The position numbers and the translations under genes were made by a program. This document shows, one piece after another, positions 25,731-34,726 of a stretch of DNA of 64,000 nt; within the stretch, counting starts at the first letter, position 1; every line of letters starts with the position of its first letter. The stretch spans positions 1 to 64,000 of the forward strand of contig NZ_JYKY01000013.1 in NCBI RefSeq assembly GCF_001042985.1. The letters run 5' to 3'. Below the pieces are notes generated by a model. It did not search any database. It saw nothing but the letters and a program-made list of their open reading frames with translations, and had not been told where the DNA came from. The stretch is from Pseudomonas lundensis (GTDB taxonomy: Bacteria > Pseudomonadota > Gammaproteobacteria > Pseudomonadales > Pseudomonadaceae).

Positions 25731-26651
25731 TTAATCGCAGCCCATTGCGCACCAGACCTTGTGCGCGCTGGGGTGCAAAATCCCATGACGGCGCGCCAGC
25801 GCCTTGCGGTCTTTGCTGTAGCCCCCGCCGATCACCCCGACCACCGGTATGTCCCGGCCCAGACAATGCCGCATCACGGCTTCATCACGTGCGGCCACGC
25901 CTGCGTCTGTCAGTTTCAAGTACCCCAGCGCGTCGTCCTGGTGCACATCGACCCCGGCGTCGTACAACACCAAATCCGGCTGGTACAGCGGCAGCAAGTA
26001 ATTCAGCGCTTCATCCACCACTTGCAAATAGGCGGCATCGCCCATACCCATGGGCAGGCCGATGTCCCAGTCGCTTTGCGCCTTGCGCGCCGGAAAGTTC
26101 TTTTCGCAGTGCAGCGAAACGGTCACCGCCTCTGGCGTAGTGTCCAGAATGCGCGCCGTGCCATCACCCTGATGCACGTCGCAGTCGAAAATCAGCACGC
26201 GACTGACACGCCCGCTTTCCAGCAAGTAACGGCTGATGACCGCCAGATCATTGAAGATGCAAAAGCCCGCCGGGTGGTCGTAGTGGGCGTGTCGGGTGCC
26301 ACCGGCCAAGTGGCAGGCCAGCCCGTGGCTCAATGCCTGCTCGGCGGCGAGCAGAGAGCCGCCGACGGCGCGAATGGTGCGCCGCGCCAGGGCTTCGCTC
26401 CAGGGCAGGCCCAGACGCCGCTGGTCTTCACGCGCCAGCTCGCCCGCCATATAGCGCTCGATGTACGCCGGATCATGGGCAAGGGCGAGGATATCCACAG
26501 GGCACAGCGCGGGGCGAAGCAGGTCGGCGTCCCGGGTTAGCCCGGTTTCCACCAGGTGGTCGCGCAACAAGCGGAGTTTATCCATCGGGAAACGATGCTC
26601 GGGCGGGAACGCCGGGCTGTAGTCATCGTGATAAATCAGCGGTAAAGGCAT
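25731..26651 (-). CDS. Histone-deacetylase-family (class IV-like) metal hydrolase
   Basis: 306 residues with HDAC/acetoin-utilisation-fold motifs: HYDHPAGFCIFNDLAV with the catalytic His and the fold-defining loop, the zinc ligands in IFDCDVHQGDGT, LYDAGVDVHQDD, and a GGGYS loop near the end. Bacterial members remove acetyl groups from small amines or proteins; the substrate is not known. ATG 26651 (MPLPLIYHDDYSP) is chosen over the longer frame because the family starts there. Confidence 0.87.
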   Translation of the reverse strand: MPLPLIYHDDYSPAFPPEHRFPMDKLRLLRDHLVETGLTRDADLLRPALCPVDILALAHDPAYIERYMAGELAREDQRRLGLPWSEALARRTIRAVGGSLLAAEQALSHGLACHLAGGTRHAHYDHPAGFCIFNDLAVISRYLLESGRVSRVLIFDCDVHQGDGTARILDTTPEAVTVSLHCEKNFPARKAQSDWDIGLPMGMGDAAYLQVVDEALNYLLPLYQPDLVLYDAGVDVHQDDALGYLKLTDAGVAARDEAVMRHCLGRDIPVVGVIGGGYSKDRKALARRHGILHPSAHKVWCAMGCD

Positions 26652-26742
26652 GGGGATTTCACGTCGGAACGAGCGCCGGATCTTAACAGCGCGGTACACT
26701 GGCCGACACATGAAAAGCCCGGTAATAAATCGGAGGGGTTTG

Positions 26743-27312
26743 ATGGAGCAAATTCAGGAACTCGAAAGTGCCCGTCTTCGCCTGCGCCCGTGGCGAGACA
26801 CGGATTTGGCAGCGTTTGCGGCCATGTGCGCCGACCCGCGGGTCATGCGCTATTTTCCGGGACTGTTGAGCCGCCTCGAAAGCGCCGCGCTGATCGGCCG
26901 TGTTCGCGGCCACTTCGCTGAATATGGCTACGGACTGTGGGCTCTGGAGCGTAAGGACAGCGGTGCGTTTATTGGTTTTACCGGTTTATTGAATGTCGGA
27001 TTCGACGCACCGTTCACCCCTGCTGTCGAGATTGGCTGGCGCCTGGCGCCCGAGCATTGGGGGTTGGGTTACGCCAGTGAAGCTGCGTGGGCAGTGTTGC
27101 GCTGTGCCTTTGACCGGCTGGCGCTGGATCAAGTGGTGTCCTTTACCACCGAGGCCAATCTGCCCTCGCAGAAAGTGATGCAGGCCATCGGCATGCAGCG
27201 TGATCTGGCGGGTGATTTTGAACACCCGAAGATCCCCGAGGGCCATCCCTTGCGCCCCCACGTGCTGTATCGGATCAGTCGGGCGCAATGGTTGGAAACG
27301 CTGCACGGATAA
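26743..27312 (+). CDS. GNAT-family N-acetyltransferase (RimJ/RimL type)
   Basis: 189-residue acetyltransferase with ESARLRLRPWRDTDLAAF at the N-terminus, the acetyl-CoA-binding motif A around IGWRLAPEHWGLGYASEA, and the RimL-like NLPSQKVMQAIGM. It probably acetylates an N-terminal amine or small molecule. ATG 26743 has CGGAGGGG five bases upstream. It is divergent from the HDAC-like gene, with its leader only ~90 bp away, so an acetylation/deacetylation link is possible but unproven. Confidence 0.85.
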   Translation: MEQIQELESARLRLRPWRDTDLAAFAAMCADPRVMRYFPGLLSRLESAALIGRVRGHFAEYGYGLWALERKDSGAFIGFTGLLNVGFDAPFTPAVEIGWRLAPEHWGLGYASEAAWAVLRCAFDRLALDQVVSFTTEANLPSQKVMQAIGMQRDLAGDFEHPKIPEGHPLRPHVLYRISRAQWLETLHG

Positions 27313-27418
27313 GCAGGCAAATGACGTTCAAGTTGTAGGTTAAGCGGCGAGTGCCGAATTTTGTGTGGCCGTCGCAGCGAAGATTGCGCCGGTATTGCTC
27401 TGTGTGAGGAAAAACTGA

Positions 27419-28288
27419 ATGAGCCAAGTGTTGGATGATCTGGTCAATTTGCTGACCCTGGAACCGATCGAAGAGAACCTCTTTCGCGGCCGCAGTCAGG
27501 ACTTGGGCTTTCGCCAGTTGTTCGGCGGTCAGGTGCTCGGTCAATCGCTGTCCGCCATGAGCCAGACGGTTGAAGACGCCCGGCATGTGCATTCGATGCA
27601 TGGTTACTTTCTGCGGCCCGGCGATGCCGGGCTGGCCGTGGTGTATCAAGTCGACCGCGTGCGTGATGGCGGCAGTTTCAGCACCCGTCGGGTGACCGCG
27701 ATCCAGAAGGGCCAACCGATTTTTACCTGTAGCGCATCGTTTCAATACGACGAAGGCGGGTTTGAGCACCAGATCCCGATGCCCGATGTGGTCGGCCCGG
27801 AAAATCTGCCTTCCGAGCTGGACCTCATCCGTCAGCGCGCGCACCTGATTCCCGAGGCCATGCGCGAAAAGCTGCTGTGTGCCAAGCCCATCGAGTTTCG
27901 GCCGGTGGTGGGGGAAGACCCGTTCAACCCCAAGGTCTGCGACCCGATCAAATACGTCTGGTTTCGCGCAGACGGCGCGCTGGCCGACACGCCCGCGCTG
28001 CACAAGTACCTGCTGGCCTACGCTTCGGACTTCGGCTTGCTCACGACTTCGCTGCTACCTCACGGCAAAGGCGTCTGGCAAAAAGATATGCAAGTGGCCA
28101 GTCTCGACCACGCCCTGTGGTTCCACGCGGATCTGCGCGCTGACGACTGGTTGCTGTACGCCATGGACAGCCCGTGGGCTGGCAATTCTCGCGGGTTCTC
28201 CCGTGGCAGTGTGTATAACCGCGCCGGGCAGTTGGTGGCGTCGGTCACTCAGGAAGGTTTAATTCGCCATCGCAAGGACTGGGCATGA
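27419..28288 (+). CDS. tesB: Acyl-CoA thioesterase II
   Basis: 289 residues with the double hot-dog layout of TesB. The visible blocks are ENLFRGRSQDLGFRQLFGGQVLGQSL, the middle DGGSFSTRRVTAIQ, and the second-domain YASDFGLLTTSLLPHG with the nucleophile-region Asp, plus LDHALWFH. It hydrolyses acyl-CoAs in the cytoplasm. ATG 27419 has GAGGA immediately upstream. Its stop overlaps the start of the HAD gene by 4 bp (ATGA), indicating one transcript and coupled translation. Confidence 0.93.
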   Translation: MSQVLDDLVNLLTLEPIEENLFRGRSQDLGFRQLFGGQVLGQSLSAMSQTVEDARHVHSMHGYFLRPGDAGLAVVYQVDRVRDGGSFSTRRVTAIQKGQPIFTCSASFQYDEGGFEHQIPMPDVVGPENLPSELDLIRQRAHLIPEAMREKLLCAKPIEFRPVVGEDPFNPKVCDPIKYVWFRADGALADTPALHKYLLAYASDFGLLTTSLLPHGKGVWQKDMQVASLDHALWFHADLRADDWLLYAMDSPWAGNSRGFSRGSVYNRAGQLVASVTQEGLIRHRKDWA

Positions 28289-28875
28289 CGCTAAAAGACG
28301 TAAAGCATTGGGTGTTCGACATGGACGGCACGCTGACTGTGGCGGTGCATGACTTCAAGCTGATTCATCGTGAACTGTCCATCCCGGACGATGAAGACAT
28401 CCTCACCCACCTCGCTGGTTTGCCGGCCGCCGAGTCGGCCGCCAAGCATGCCTGGCTGCTGGAGCATGAGCGCGAGCTGGCGCTGGCTTCCACCCCGGCA
28501 CCCGGTGCGGTCGAGTTGATTCTTGACCTGGCTGAGCGGGGCGTGCGCTTGGGGATTCTGACCCGAAACGCTCAGGAGCTGGCGCAAATCACCCTGAAGG
28601 CCATTGGTCTGGATCGGTGTTTTGCTCCCGACGATGTGTTGGGACGTGACAACGCGGCCCACAAGCCCGACCCGGATGGCCTGTTGAAACTGGCCAAGGC
28701 GTGGGGCGTTGAGCCTGCGCAAATGGTGATGGTGGGGGATTTCCGCTTTGACCTTGAATGCGGGCGTGCTGCGGGCAGCAAGACGGTGCTGGTCAATGTC
28801 CCTGAAAACCCGTGGCCTGGTCTGGCCGACTGGCATGCCAGGGATTGTTTTGAATTGCGGCGCCTCGTGGCCTGA
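28285..28875 (+). CDS. HAD-family hydrolase (phosphatase)
   Basis: 196-residue HAD-IA phosphatase. Motif I is FDMDGTLT, motif II ILTRN, the lysine of motif III is in HKPDPDG, and motif IV is VGDFRFDLE. A helical cap lies between motifs I and II. It is probably a small-molecule phosphatase of the Gph/YqaB kind. It starts inside the tesB stop (ATGA overlap). Confidence 0.9.
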   Translation: MTLKDVKHWVFDMDGTLTVAVHDFKLIHRELSIPDDEDILTHLAGLPAAESAAKHAWLLEHERELALASTPAPGAVELILDLAERGVRLGILTRNAQELAQITLKAIGLDRCFAPDDVLGRDNAAHKPDPDGLLKLAKAWGVEPAQMVMVGDFRFDLECGRAAGSKTVLVNVPENPWPGLADWHARDCFELRRLVA

Positions 28876-28890
28876 TTCGCGGTCAACCTC

Positions 28891-28915
28891 ATGCCAGGGC
28901 GATCAGCCCTGGCAT
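28891..28915. terminator. Hairpin between the HAD gene and ypfJ
   Basis: A perfect 10-bp stem (ATGCCAGGGC / GCCCTGGCAT, loop GATCA) lies between two convergent genes. It lacks a clear U-tract. Confidence 0.6.
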
Positions 28916-28930
28916 CCCGCGCCCCGGCAG

Positions 28931-29821
28931 TTACAGGCGGGCAGCGGAGAAGGTGTCGCACTGATTGATGTCGCCCTGTGCAAAGCCGGTCTTGAACCAC
29001 TTCACCCGTTGCGCCGAAGTGCCGTGGGTAAAGGAGTCCGGCACCACGCGACCCTGGCCTTGTTGCTGCAAGCGGTCATCACCAATGGCGTTTGCCGCGT
29101 TGAGCGCTTCCTCAATGTCTCCCGGCTCCAGCCAGTTCAAGCGTTTTTGCGCAACGCTGGCCCACACGCCTGCCAGACAGTCCGCTTGTAATTCCTGACG
29201 GACCAGCAAACCGCCATCGCCTTTCATGGGTTTGCCTTGCTGGCGGGCCATTTGCATTTTTGACGACACACCCAACAACGTTTGCACGTGATGACCGACT
29301 TCATGGGCAATCACATACGCCTGGGCAAAATCCCCTGCGGCCTGAAAGCGCTGAGCCATCTCCTGGAAAAAGCTCATGTCCAGGTACACTTTCTGGTCGG
29401 CCGGGCAGTAAAAAGGGCCGCTGGCAGAAGAGGCGAAGCCACACGCCGAGTTGATCTGGCCACTGAACAGCACCAATGTCGGGTCTTTATAGGTGCGACC
29501 GGACTGCTGAAAGACCTGACGCCAGGTGTCTTCGGTATCGCCCAGCACGGCACGCACGAACTCGGCTTGTTGATCGTTGGCCGGCGGAGCATGACCGGTT
29601 TGTTGCGAGACCTGCGGCGATGATTGCTCGGTTAACTGGCCGCTCAATTGCCCAAGAATTTGCATCGGGTCCTGCCCGGTCAGCAGGCCGAAACCGACGA
29701 TGACCACCACGGCCATCAGGCTCAGGCCTTTACCGCCCCCAATACGCATCCCGCCGCTTCCGGTGCTTTGATCGCGCACGTCTTCAACGTTGTCGCTACG
29801 CCGGCCTTTTTTCCACAGCAT
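28931..29821 (-). CDS. ypfJ: YpfJ-type neutral zinc metallopeptidase
   Basis: 296 residues: a basic N-terminus (MLWKKGRRSDNVED), one membrane helix (LSLMAVVVIVGFGLLTG), then a peptidase domain with HEVGHHV matching HExxH and a downstream Glu-containing helix (RQELQADCLAGVW). The protease domain should face the periplasm. Its substrate is unknown. ATG 29821 is preferred over the longer frame from 29839, since MLWKKGRRS is the usual start. Confidence 0.88.
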   Translation of the reverse strand: MLWKKGRRSDNVEDVRDQSTGSGGMRIGGGKGLSLMAVVVIVGFGLLTGQDPMQILGQLSGQLTEQSSPQVSQQTGHAPPANDQQAEFVRAVLGDTEDTWRQVFQQSGRTYKDPTLVLFSGQINSACGFASSASGPFYCPADQKVYLDMSFFQEMAQRFQAAGDFAQAYVIAHEVGHHVQTLLGVSSKMQMARQQGKPMKGDGGLLVRQELQADCLAGVWASVAQKRLNWLEPGDIEEALNAANAIGDDRLQQQGQGRVVPDSFTHGTSAQRVKWFKTGFAQGDINQCDTFSAARL

Positions 29822-29978
29822 GGAGGTGTCCTCTATCAATCTTGTTCATAAGTGTTGTTGCTGACGGGGTGCTGCGCCAGCCCGGTCGTCAGACGCTCTT
29901 GCAGTGACCGCGAAGTGTGGCACTTAGTGCGATGACGTCGCAGTGATAAGTTCAGGTCGACGGCAGTGAAACTGAATA

Positions 29979-29997
29979 TCAATTGAAAATCATTCTC
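29979..29997 (+). promoter_or_regulatory. Fur-box-like operator before hasI
   Basis: The 19-mer TCAATTGAAAATCATTCTC fits the GATAATGATAATCATTATC Fur consensus well over its right half. Its position ~50 bp upstream of hasI indicates iron repression of the has system. Confidence 0.65.
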
Positions 29998-30047
29998 GAC
30001 AAAAAGTAAGATGACGCCCCCTTTCCTTCATGCTCCAGGGAGTCGGT

Positions 30048-30554
30048 TTGTCGGATATGGATCTCAAGGGCTTGTTCCTCAAGCATGCCAACACCCTGCG
30101 CGGGTACTTGGCGCGCAAGGTACGTGACCCACAGCTCGCTGCCGATCTGGTGCAGGAAAGCTTCCTGCGTATGGTTGAGCATGGACGAAAAGCGAAAATC
30201 GACAACTCTCCCGGTTATCTTTACCGCACGGCGCGCAACCTGCTGGTGGACCACATTCGTCAGGAAACCCGTCGAAAAACCGACTCGGTAAGCCATGAAG
30301 CCTTGGCTGAAATCGAGGATGAAATGGCAGGGCTGGAGGCCCAGGCAATGGCCGAGCAACAGCGCAAAGCCTTGAAACAGGCGCTTTGCGAACTGCCCGA
30401 GCGAACTCAGGAAATATTTCGACTCAACCGGATCGAAGGCATGACCCACGCTGAAGTGGCGCGTCACCTTGAAATCTCTGATAGCTCAGTGCAAAAGCAT
30501 CTGTCCAAAGCCTTGGCTTATGTCATGCAGCGTCTGCAGACCCCGGAGCAGTAA
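30048..30554 (+). CDS. hasI: HasI, ECF sigma factor for haem uptake
   Basis: About 168-residue iron-starvation ECF sigma factor with region 2 (ADLVQESFLRMVEHG, TARNLLVDHIRQE) and region 4 (ALCELPERTQEIFRLNRIEGMTHAEVARHLEISDSSVQKHL). In has systems HasI activates hasR when haem-loaded HasA binds HasR. I chose TTG 30048 because AGGGAG is five bases upstream; in-frame ATGs at 30030 and 30057 are alternatives. A Fur-like box lies just upstream, and the anti-sigma gene follows after 86 bp. Confidence 0.9.
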   Translation: MSDMDLKGLFLKHANTLRGYLARKVRDPQLAADLVQESFLRMVEHGRKAKIDNSPGYLYRTARNLLVDHIRQETRRKTDSVSHEALAEIEDEMAGLEAQAMAEQQRKALKQALCELPERTQEIFRLNRIEGMTHAEVARHLEISDSSVQKHLSKALAYVMQRLQTPEQ

Positions 30555-30618
30555 TATTCCTACCTATCGACAGATGGCTTACTGAGAATCTTCACGCAAG
30601 ACGTCACTGCCTATACCT

Positions 30619-30638
30619 AATGAGAATTTGAGATTCAT
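30619..30638 (+). promoter_or_regulatory. Fur-box-like sequence before hasS
   Basis: AATGAGAATTTGAGATTCAT shows the A/T-rich inverted pattern of Fur boxes (ATGAGAAT ... ATTCAT) and ends only two bases before the hasS start. It could repress hasS separately from hasI. Confidence 0.5.
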
Positions 30639-30640
30639 AC

Positions 30641-31657
30641 GTGAATAGCCAAGGCCCCGAGCAGCAGATCATTACGCAGGCGGCCGCCGAATGGGCGGTG
30701 CGTCTGCACGCGGGCCCGTTGAGTGACGAGGCGCAGGCGCACTTGGCCCAGTGGTTGGCGTGTGATGAGCGTCATCGGCCTGCGCTGCAGTTTGCGCAGC
30801 AGACATGGGCGGCGCTGGGGGAGTTGGCGCTGGAACCGCACGCACTCAAGCCCGAGGCTCACCGTTTAAGGCCCGAGTCGCCGTGTGCCCGGCCTGCGCC
30901 CGTCACTCGACGCCGTCGGCCGTTGCGCTGGGCAGGGCGTGCGGCGGCCGTTTGCATGGTGCTGGCAGTGGCGTGGGTCGGCGGGCCGAACCTGCTGGTG
31001 CAGATGCAGGCTGACTATCGAACCGGCACGGGCGAGTTGCGCACTGTGCAACTGGATGACGGCAGCTCGGTGGAGCTGGATGCGTCGAGTGCCATTCGCA
31101 TTGACTACGACACCCACGAGCGGCGCATCAGCTTGCTGGCCGGTTCCGCCGTGTTTGACGTTGCGCCCATGGGCGAGGCCGAAACCCGGCCGTTCGTGGT
31201 GCAAAGTGCTGGGGGGCAGACCCAGGCCCTGGGCACCCAGTTTGTTGTCGGGCGCCAAGGCGCGGATCAGGCCTGGGTCGGCGTTTTGCAACACAGCGTG
31301 GCGGTCAGCGTGCAATCGCCACCCAACGGGGGCGCCGCGCAACAGGTGCTCAAAGAAGGCCAAAGTGCGCGCTATACCCCACAGCGCGGCGTGCAGTTGT
31401 TGCCGGGCTTTGACCTGAGTTCAGCCACCGCTTGGCGCCGGGGCGTGCTGGTGTTTGACCGCCAGCCACTGGACCAAGTGATTGAGCAGCTCAACCGCTA
31501 TCGCCCCGGCCAGGTCGTACTGGCCAACCCGGCATTGGCCAGTCGGCAGGTCAGCGGTGTTTTCCGCCTTGAAATGCTCGACGGGGCGCTGCACACCCTC
31601 ACCTGCGAACTGCACATCAAGCGCGTCGAAATGGCCGGTGTCAGCCTGATTTATTGA
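30641..31657 (+). CDS. hasS: HasS, FecR-type anti-sigma factor
   Basis: 338-residue transmembrane regulator. A cytoplasmic N-terminal domain (AAEWAVRLHAGPLSDEAQ...HRPALQFAQQTW) binds HasI, one membrane helix follows (AAAVCMVLAVAWVGG, about residues 104-120), then a periplasmic FecR domain (GELRTVQLDDGSSVELDASSAI) and a C-terminal STN-like segment (FDRQPLDQVIEQLNRY) that contacts HasR. It starts at GTG 30641, directly after a Fur-like box, with only a weak ribosome site. A strong hairpin terminator follows, separating it from hasR. Confidence 0.9.
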   Translation: MNSQGPEQQIITQAAAEWAVRLHAGPLSDEAQAHLAQWLACDERHRPALQFAQQTWAALGELALEPHALKPEAHRLRPESPCARPAPVTRRRRPLRWAGRAAAVCMVLAVAWVGGPNLLVQMQADYRTGTGELRTVQLDDGSSVELDASSAIRIDYDTHERRISLLAGSAVFDVAPMGEAETRPFVVQSAGGQTQALGTQFVVGRQGADQAWVGVLQHSVAVSVQSPPNGGAAQQVLKEGQSARYTPQRGVQLLPGFDLSSATAWRRGVLVFDRQPLDQVIEQLNRYRPGQVVLANPALASRQVSGVFRLEMLDGALHTLTCELHIKRVEMAGVSLIY

Positions 31658-31684
31658 CCGGTGATGCTGCCATTGACCGTCAAC

Positions 31685-31730
31685 ACGGGGCTGCGAGCCA
31701 TCAGCGAATCGCAGCCCCGTTTTACCTTTT
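31685..31730 (+). terminator. Rho-independent terminator after hasS
   Basis: A perfect 12-bp stem (ACGGGGCTGCGA / TCGCAGCCCCGT) with a 12-base loop is followed by TTTACCTTTTT. It should end hasIS transcripts and leave hasR under its own promoter. Confidence 0.85.
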
Positions 31731-31783
31731 TGAACATTAATCGCAAAAAGCCTTACTGAGTTTCCCCTGCTCGCACGTCTTGC

Positions 31784-31802
31784 TATTGAGATTCATTCGC
31801 AA
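31784..31802 (+). promoter_or_regulatory. Fur-box-like operator before hasR
   Basis: TATTGAGATTCATTCGCAA contains the GAGATTCATT core resembling half of a Fur box and lies ~30 bp before the hasR start. It is expected to add iron control to HasI-dependent hasR transcription. Confidence 0.5.
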
Positions 31803-31833
31803 TTCAAATCGTGTACGTTTGGGGATAACAAGA

Positions 31834-34620
31834 ATGGTGTTCAATCAGCGCAAAGGGGTAGGGGCCGCCAGCCGGTTAGCCTTTGCCGTTCATGTCGGTG
31901 TGTTCGCGTTGTTGGCAGCGCAGGTGCCTGCTCAGGCGGCTGAAAAAGCCGAGAGCGCAGTGCAGCAAACGTTCATTGCGTTTCATATTCCGGCCCAGCC
32001 GCTGGACAAAGCGGTTCTGCAATTTGCCGAGCAGGCCGGTCTGCAAGTGCTGTTCGACAGCCACCTGCTGCAAGGCCTGCATGCCCCGGCACTCAAAGGC
32101 GACTTCGGGGTACAGGAAGGCCTGGCGCGACTGGTAGGCAGCAACCCGATTGAATACCGCTTCACGGGCGAGCGCCAAGTCACCCTGACCCGGGTGGACG
32201 GCAACCCCACCGGCGCGCTGGCCCTGGGCACCACCTCTATTTCTGCCAGCGAGGCCGAAGGCAATAGCGCTGACTGGGTGTATCAGACGCCCTCTTCCGT
32301 GGCCGTGATTACCCGCGACCAAATAGACAAACGTGCCCCGCGCCATGCTGCAGACATGCTGGAAGAAACCACAGGCGTGTACACGGCCGTCAATCAGCGG
32401 GATCCAGGTTTGTCCGTCAATATTCGTGGCGTTCAGGACTATGGCCGCGTGAACATGAACATCGACGGCATGCGCCAGAACTTCAACGTTAACGGTCATC
32501 AACAGCGCAATGGCGTCATGCTGGTCGATCCCGAAATGCTGTCTGGTGTGCAAATCGATAAAGGCACCCAGTCGGCAATGGGAGGCGCGGCCGTTATCGG
32601 CGGGATTGCGACCTTCAAGACGCTTGAAGCCAGTGACTACCTCAAAGACGGCAAAGAGTTCGGAGGACGGATACGAGCGGGCAGCGGCATCGGTGAGCTG
32701 GCTAATGGCACCTACTTCAACGGCAGCGGCGTCTTTGCTTTTGGCAATGAAATGGGGGATGCACTTTTTGCTTACAGCGAACGTCATTTTGGCGATTACC
32801 GAACCGGGCGGCAAAACGCTGATAACTTGGGCACGCAGATTCGTAACAAAAACGTCTACCCCCAAGCCTGGAAGAGCTGGTTGAACAGTGAGGTCGGTGA
32901 CACGGGCAGTGTGACCCGCTCACAAATGGTCAAGTTTGGCCTGAACCTGCCAAACGATCAGCGCGCACAGTTCACGTATCTGGAAACAGACAGCGACAGT
33001 AATGACGCCTGGACCTACATCAATGCCCAGCACGATGGCTACGACTATGTGCGCAGTAGCAAGAGCAATATCAATACCGGCAACCTGGCATTGGATTACA
33101 GCTACAACCCCGATAACGAACTGATCGACTTCAAGAGCAAGTTCTATTACGTCAATACGCAGCTTGACCGCCGCAACGCGCCCCACAATGCCTCCGCCAG
33201 TAGCGGCAATGCCTTTGGTGCTTATGAAGATCAGTTTCGCACCAGTACATGGGGCTTTCAGGCCGAAAACACATCGCTCTTTGACTTCAACAATTACGGG
33301 GTGTTGAGGTGGAACTATGGCTTTGAGGGCTACCAGGACATTCTCAAGTCCAAAAACAATCTGGTGCCTTCGCAGAATGAACAAGACCTGGCCTGGGTTG
33401 AAGGTGCCGACCCTGAGGGCAAGCGCACAATGGCCAGTTTGTTCAGTCGCCTGGATTATCAATACAGTGACTGGCTGACACTGGATGCCGGGTTGCGTTA
33501 TGACCGCTATCGACTGGATGGCAAAACAGGCATGAGTGTGTGGGAGTTGCCTGTTCATCGGGTCGTTAATGGCGTGCCTACCGTTGTCGGGGGCACGGCC
33601 AAGCGCATTGACTATGTCTTTGACACCGAGCGTGAGGAGGGCAGGTTTTCACCGACGTTCGGCATTGGTGTAAAGCCGGGCATCGATTGGCTTCAGCTCT
33701 ATGCGCGTTGGGGCAAAGGCTGGCGCCCGCCAGCAGTGACCGAGGTCTATATGACCGGTCGCCCTCATGGCGGCAGCGCACCTGAGCGGGTATTCCCCAA
33801 TCCTTTCCTGAAAGCGGAAGAGTGCCGGGACTGGGAATTTGGCTTCAATGTATTTAAAGAAGCATTGTTTTTTAATAATGATCGCCTCGGCATAAAAGTG
33901 GCTTACTTTGATAACACCATCAAAAACTTTTCTTTTATGCACTATGGTATTGCGCTGCCTGAAACGTCCAGCGGCGGCAGTTTGGGGCGCTCGGCGTATG
34001 TGAATAACAGTGCGGATACGCGTTTTCGGGGTGTGGAATATCAGTTGAACTATGACATGGGGCGTGTGTACACCCATTTGAATTACACGCATATGATTGG
34101 CAAGAACGAATTCTGTGCCAGTGACTATTACATGGGCGGCGCGAAGATAAGAGGCAAACAAATTAGCAGTTGGCGCGAACCATACACACGCCCTGATGGA
34201 AAAATTGGCTACACCACAAAACGTGAATATGAGTGGCTTGATAACCCGCTCGCCAGCAATAAAATTAATTGTGGTCCGACCATGGGCAACGCCGCCTATA
34301 TGCCTGCTGACAGGGGCTCGCTTACAGTCGGTGCGCGGTTTCTTGAGCGACGTCTGGATACCGGAGTGCGTTTACGTTACAGCCCGGGCAATGGTGAAAA
34401 CCTTAACGACTGGAATTACAGCGGGCTTGAACAGGCCGCATGGCCCAAGTACAGCGTCTATGACCTCTATGCGAGCTACTGGCCAACGGATAAGTTGAAC
34501 ATTACGTTGTCATTGGAGAATGCGACTGATGAAGCTTATTTTGTGGCCATGGGCGATACCAACAATTTGAGCATGGCGCGTGGCCGAACATTAAGCGGCA
34601 TGCTCGAATACACCTTTTAA
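31834..34620 (+). CDS. hasR: HasR, TonB-dependent hemophore/haem receptor
   Basis: 928-residue outer-membrane receptor. A long signal peptide (ends VPAQAA) is followed by an STN signalling domain (FHIPAQPLDKAVLQFAEQAGLQVL), which talks to HasS. A plug domain (SSVAVITRDQIDKRAPRHAADML, NIRGVQDYGRVNMNIDGMRQN) and a 22-strand barrel follow, ending in the typical aromatic MLEYTF. Between WRPP and NPFL, the equivalents of the FRAP/NPNL boxes, lies GRPHGG; its His (codon 33766-33768) is the candidate extracellular haem ligand. ATG 31834 has GGGGAT upstream; an earlier ATG at 31780 lies before the Fur-like site. hasA follows after 106 bp. Confidence 0.95.
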   Translation: MVFNQRKGVGAASRLAFAVHVGVFALLAAQVPAQAAEKAESAVQQTFIAFHIPAQPLDKAVLQFAEQAGLQVLFDSHLLQGLHAPALKGDFGVQEGLARLVGSNPIEYRFTGERQVTLTRVDGNPTGALALGTTSISASEAEGNSADWVYQTPSSVAVITRDQIDKRAPRHAADMLEETTGVYTAVNQRDPGLSVNIRGVQDYGRVNMNIDGMRQNFNVNGHQQRNGVMLVDPEMLSGVQIDKGTQSAMGGAAVIGGIATFKTLEASDYLKDGKEFGGRIRAGSGIGELANGTYFNGSGVFAFGNEMGDALFAYSERHFGDYRTGRQNADNLGTQIRNKNVYPQAWKSWLNSEVGDTGSVTRSQMVKFGLNLPNDQRAQFTYLETDSDSNDAWTYINAQHDGYDYVRSSKSNINTGNLALDYSYNPDNELIDFKSKFYYVNTQLDRRNAPHNASASSGNAFGAYEDQFRTSTWGFQAENTSLFDFNNYGVLRWNYGFEGYQDILKSKNNLVPSQNEQDLAWVEGADPEGKRTMASLFSRLDYQYSDWLTLDAGLRYDRYRLDGKTGMSVWELPVHRVVNGVPTVVGGTAKRIDYVFDTEREEGRFSPTFGIGVKPGIDWLQLYARWGKGWRPPAVTEVYMTGRPHGGSAPERVFPNPFLKAEECRDWEFGFNVFKEALFFNNDRLGIKVAYFDNTIKNFSFMHYGIALPETSSGGSLGRSAYVNNSADTRFRGVEYQLNYDMGRVYTHLNYTHMIGKNEFCASDYYMGGAKIRGKQISSWREPYTRPDGKIGYTTKREYEWLDNPLASNKINCGPTMGNAAYMPADRGSLTVGARFLERRLDTGVRLRYSPGNGENLNDWNYSGLEQAAWPKYSVYDLYASYWPTDKLNITLSLENATDEAYFVAMGDTNNLSMARGRTLSGMLEYTF

Positions 34621-34726
34621 ATAACAGGCAAGCGCTGTGTTATAGAACCGGTTTGCTCACGCGTTGAGTAAAGGTGCGTCATCGTGCGCACACCTTCCTT
34701 AAACCTTCTATGGACGATATTAAGTT

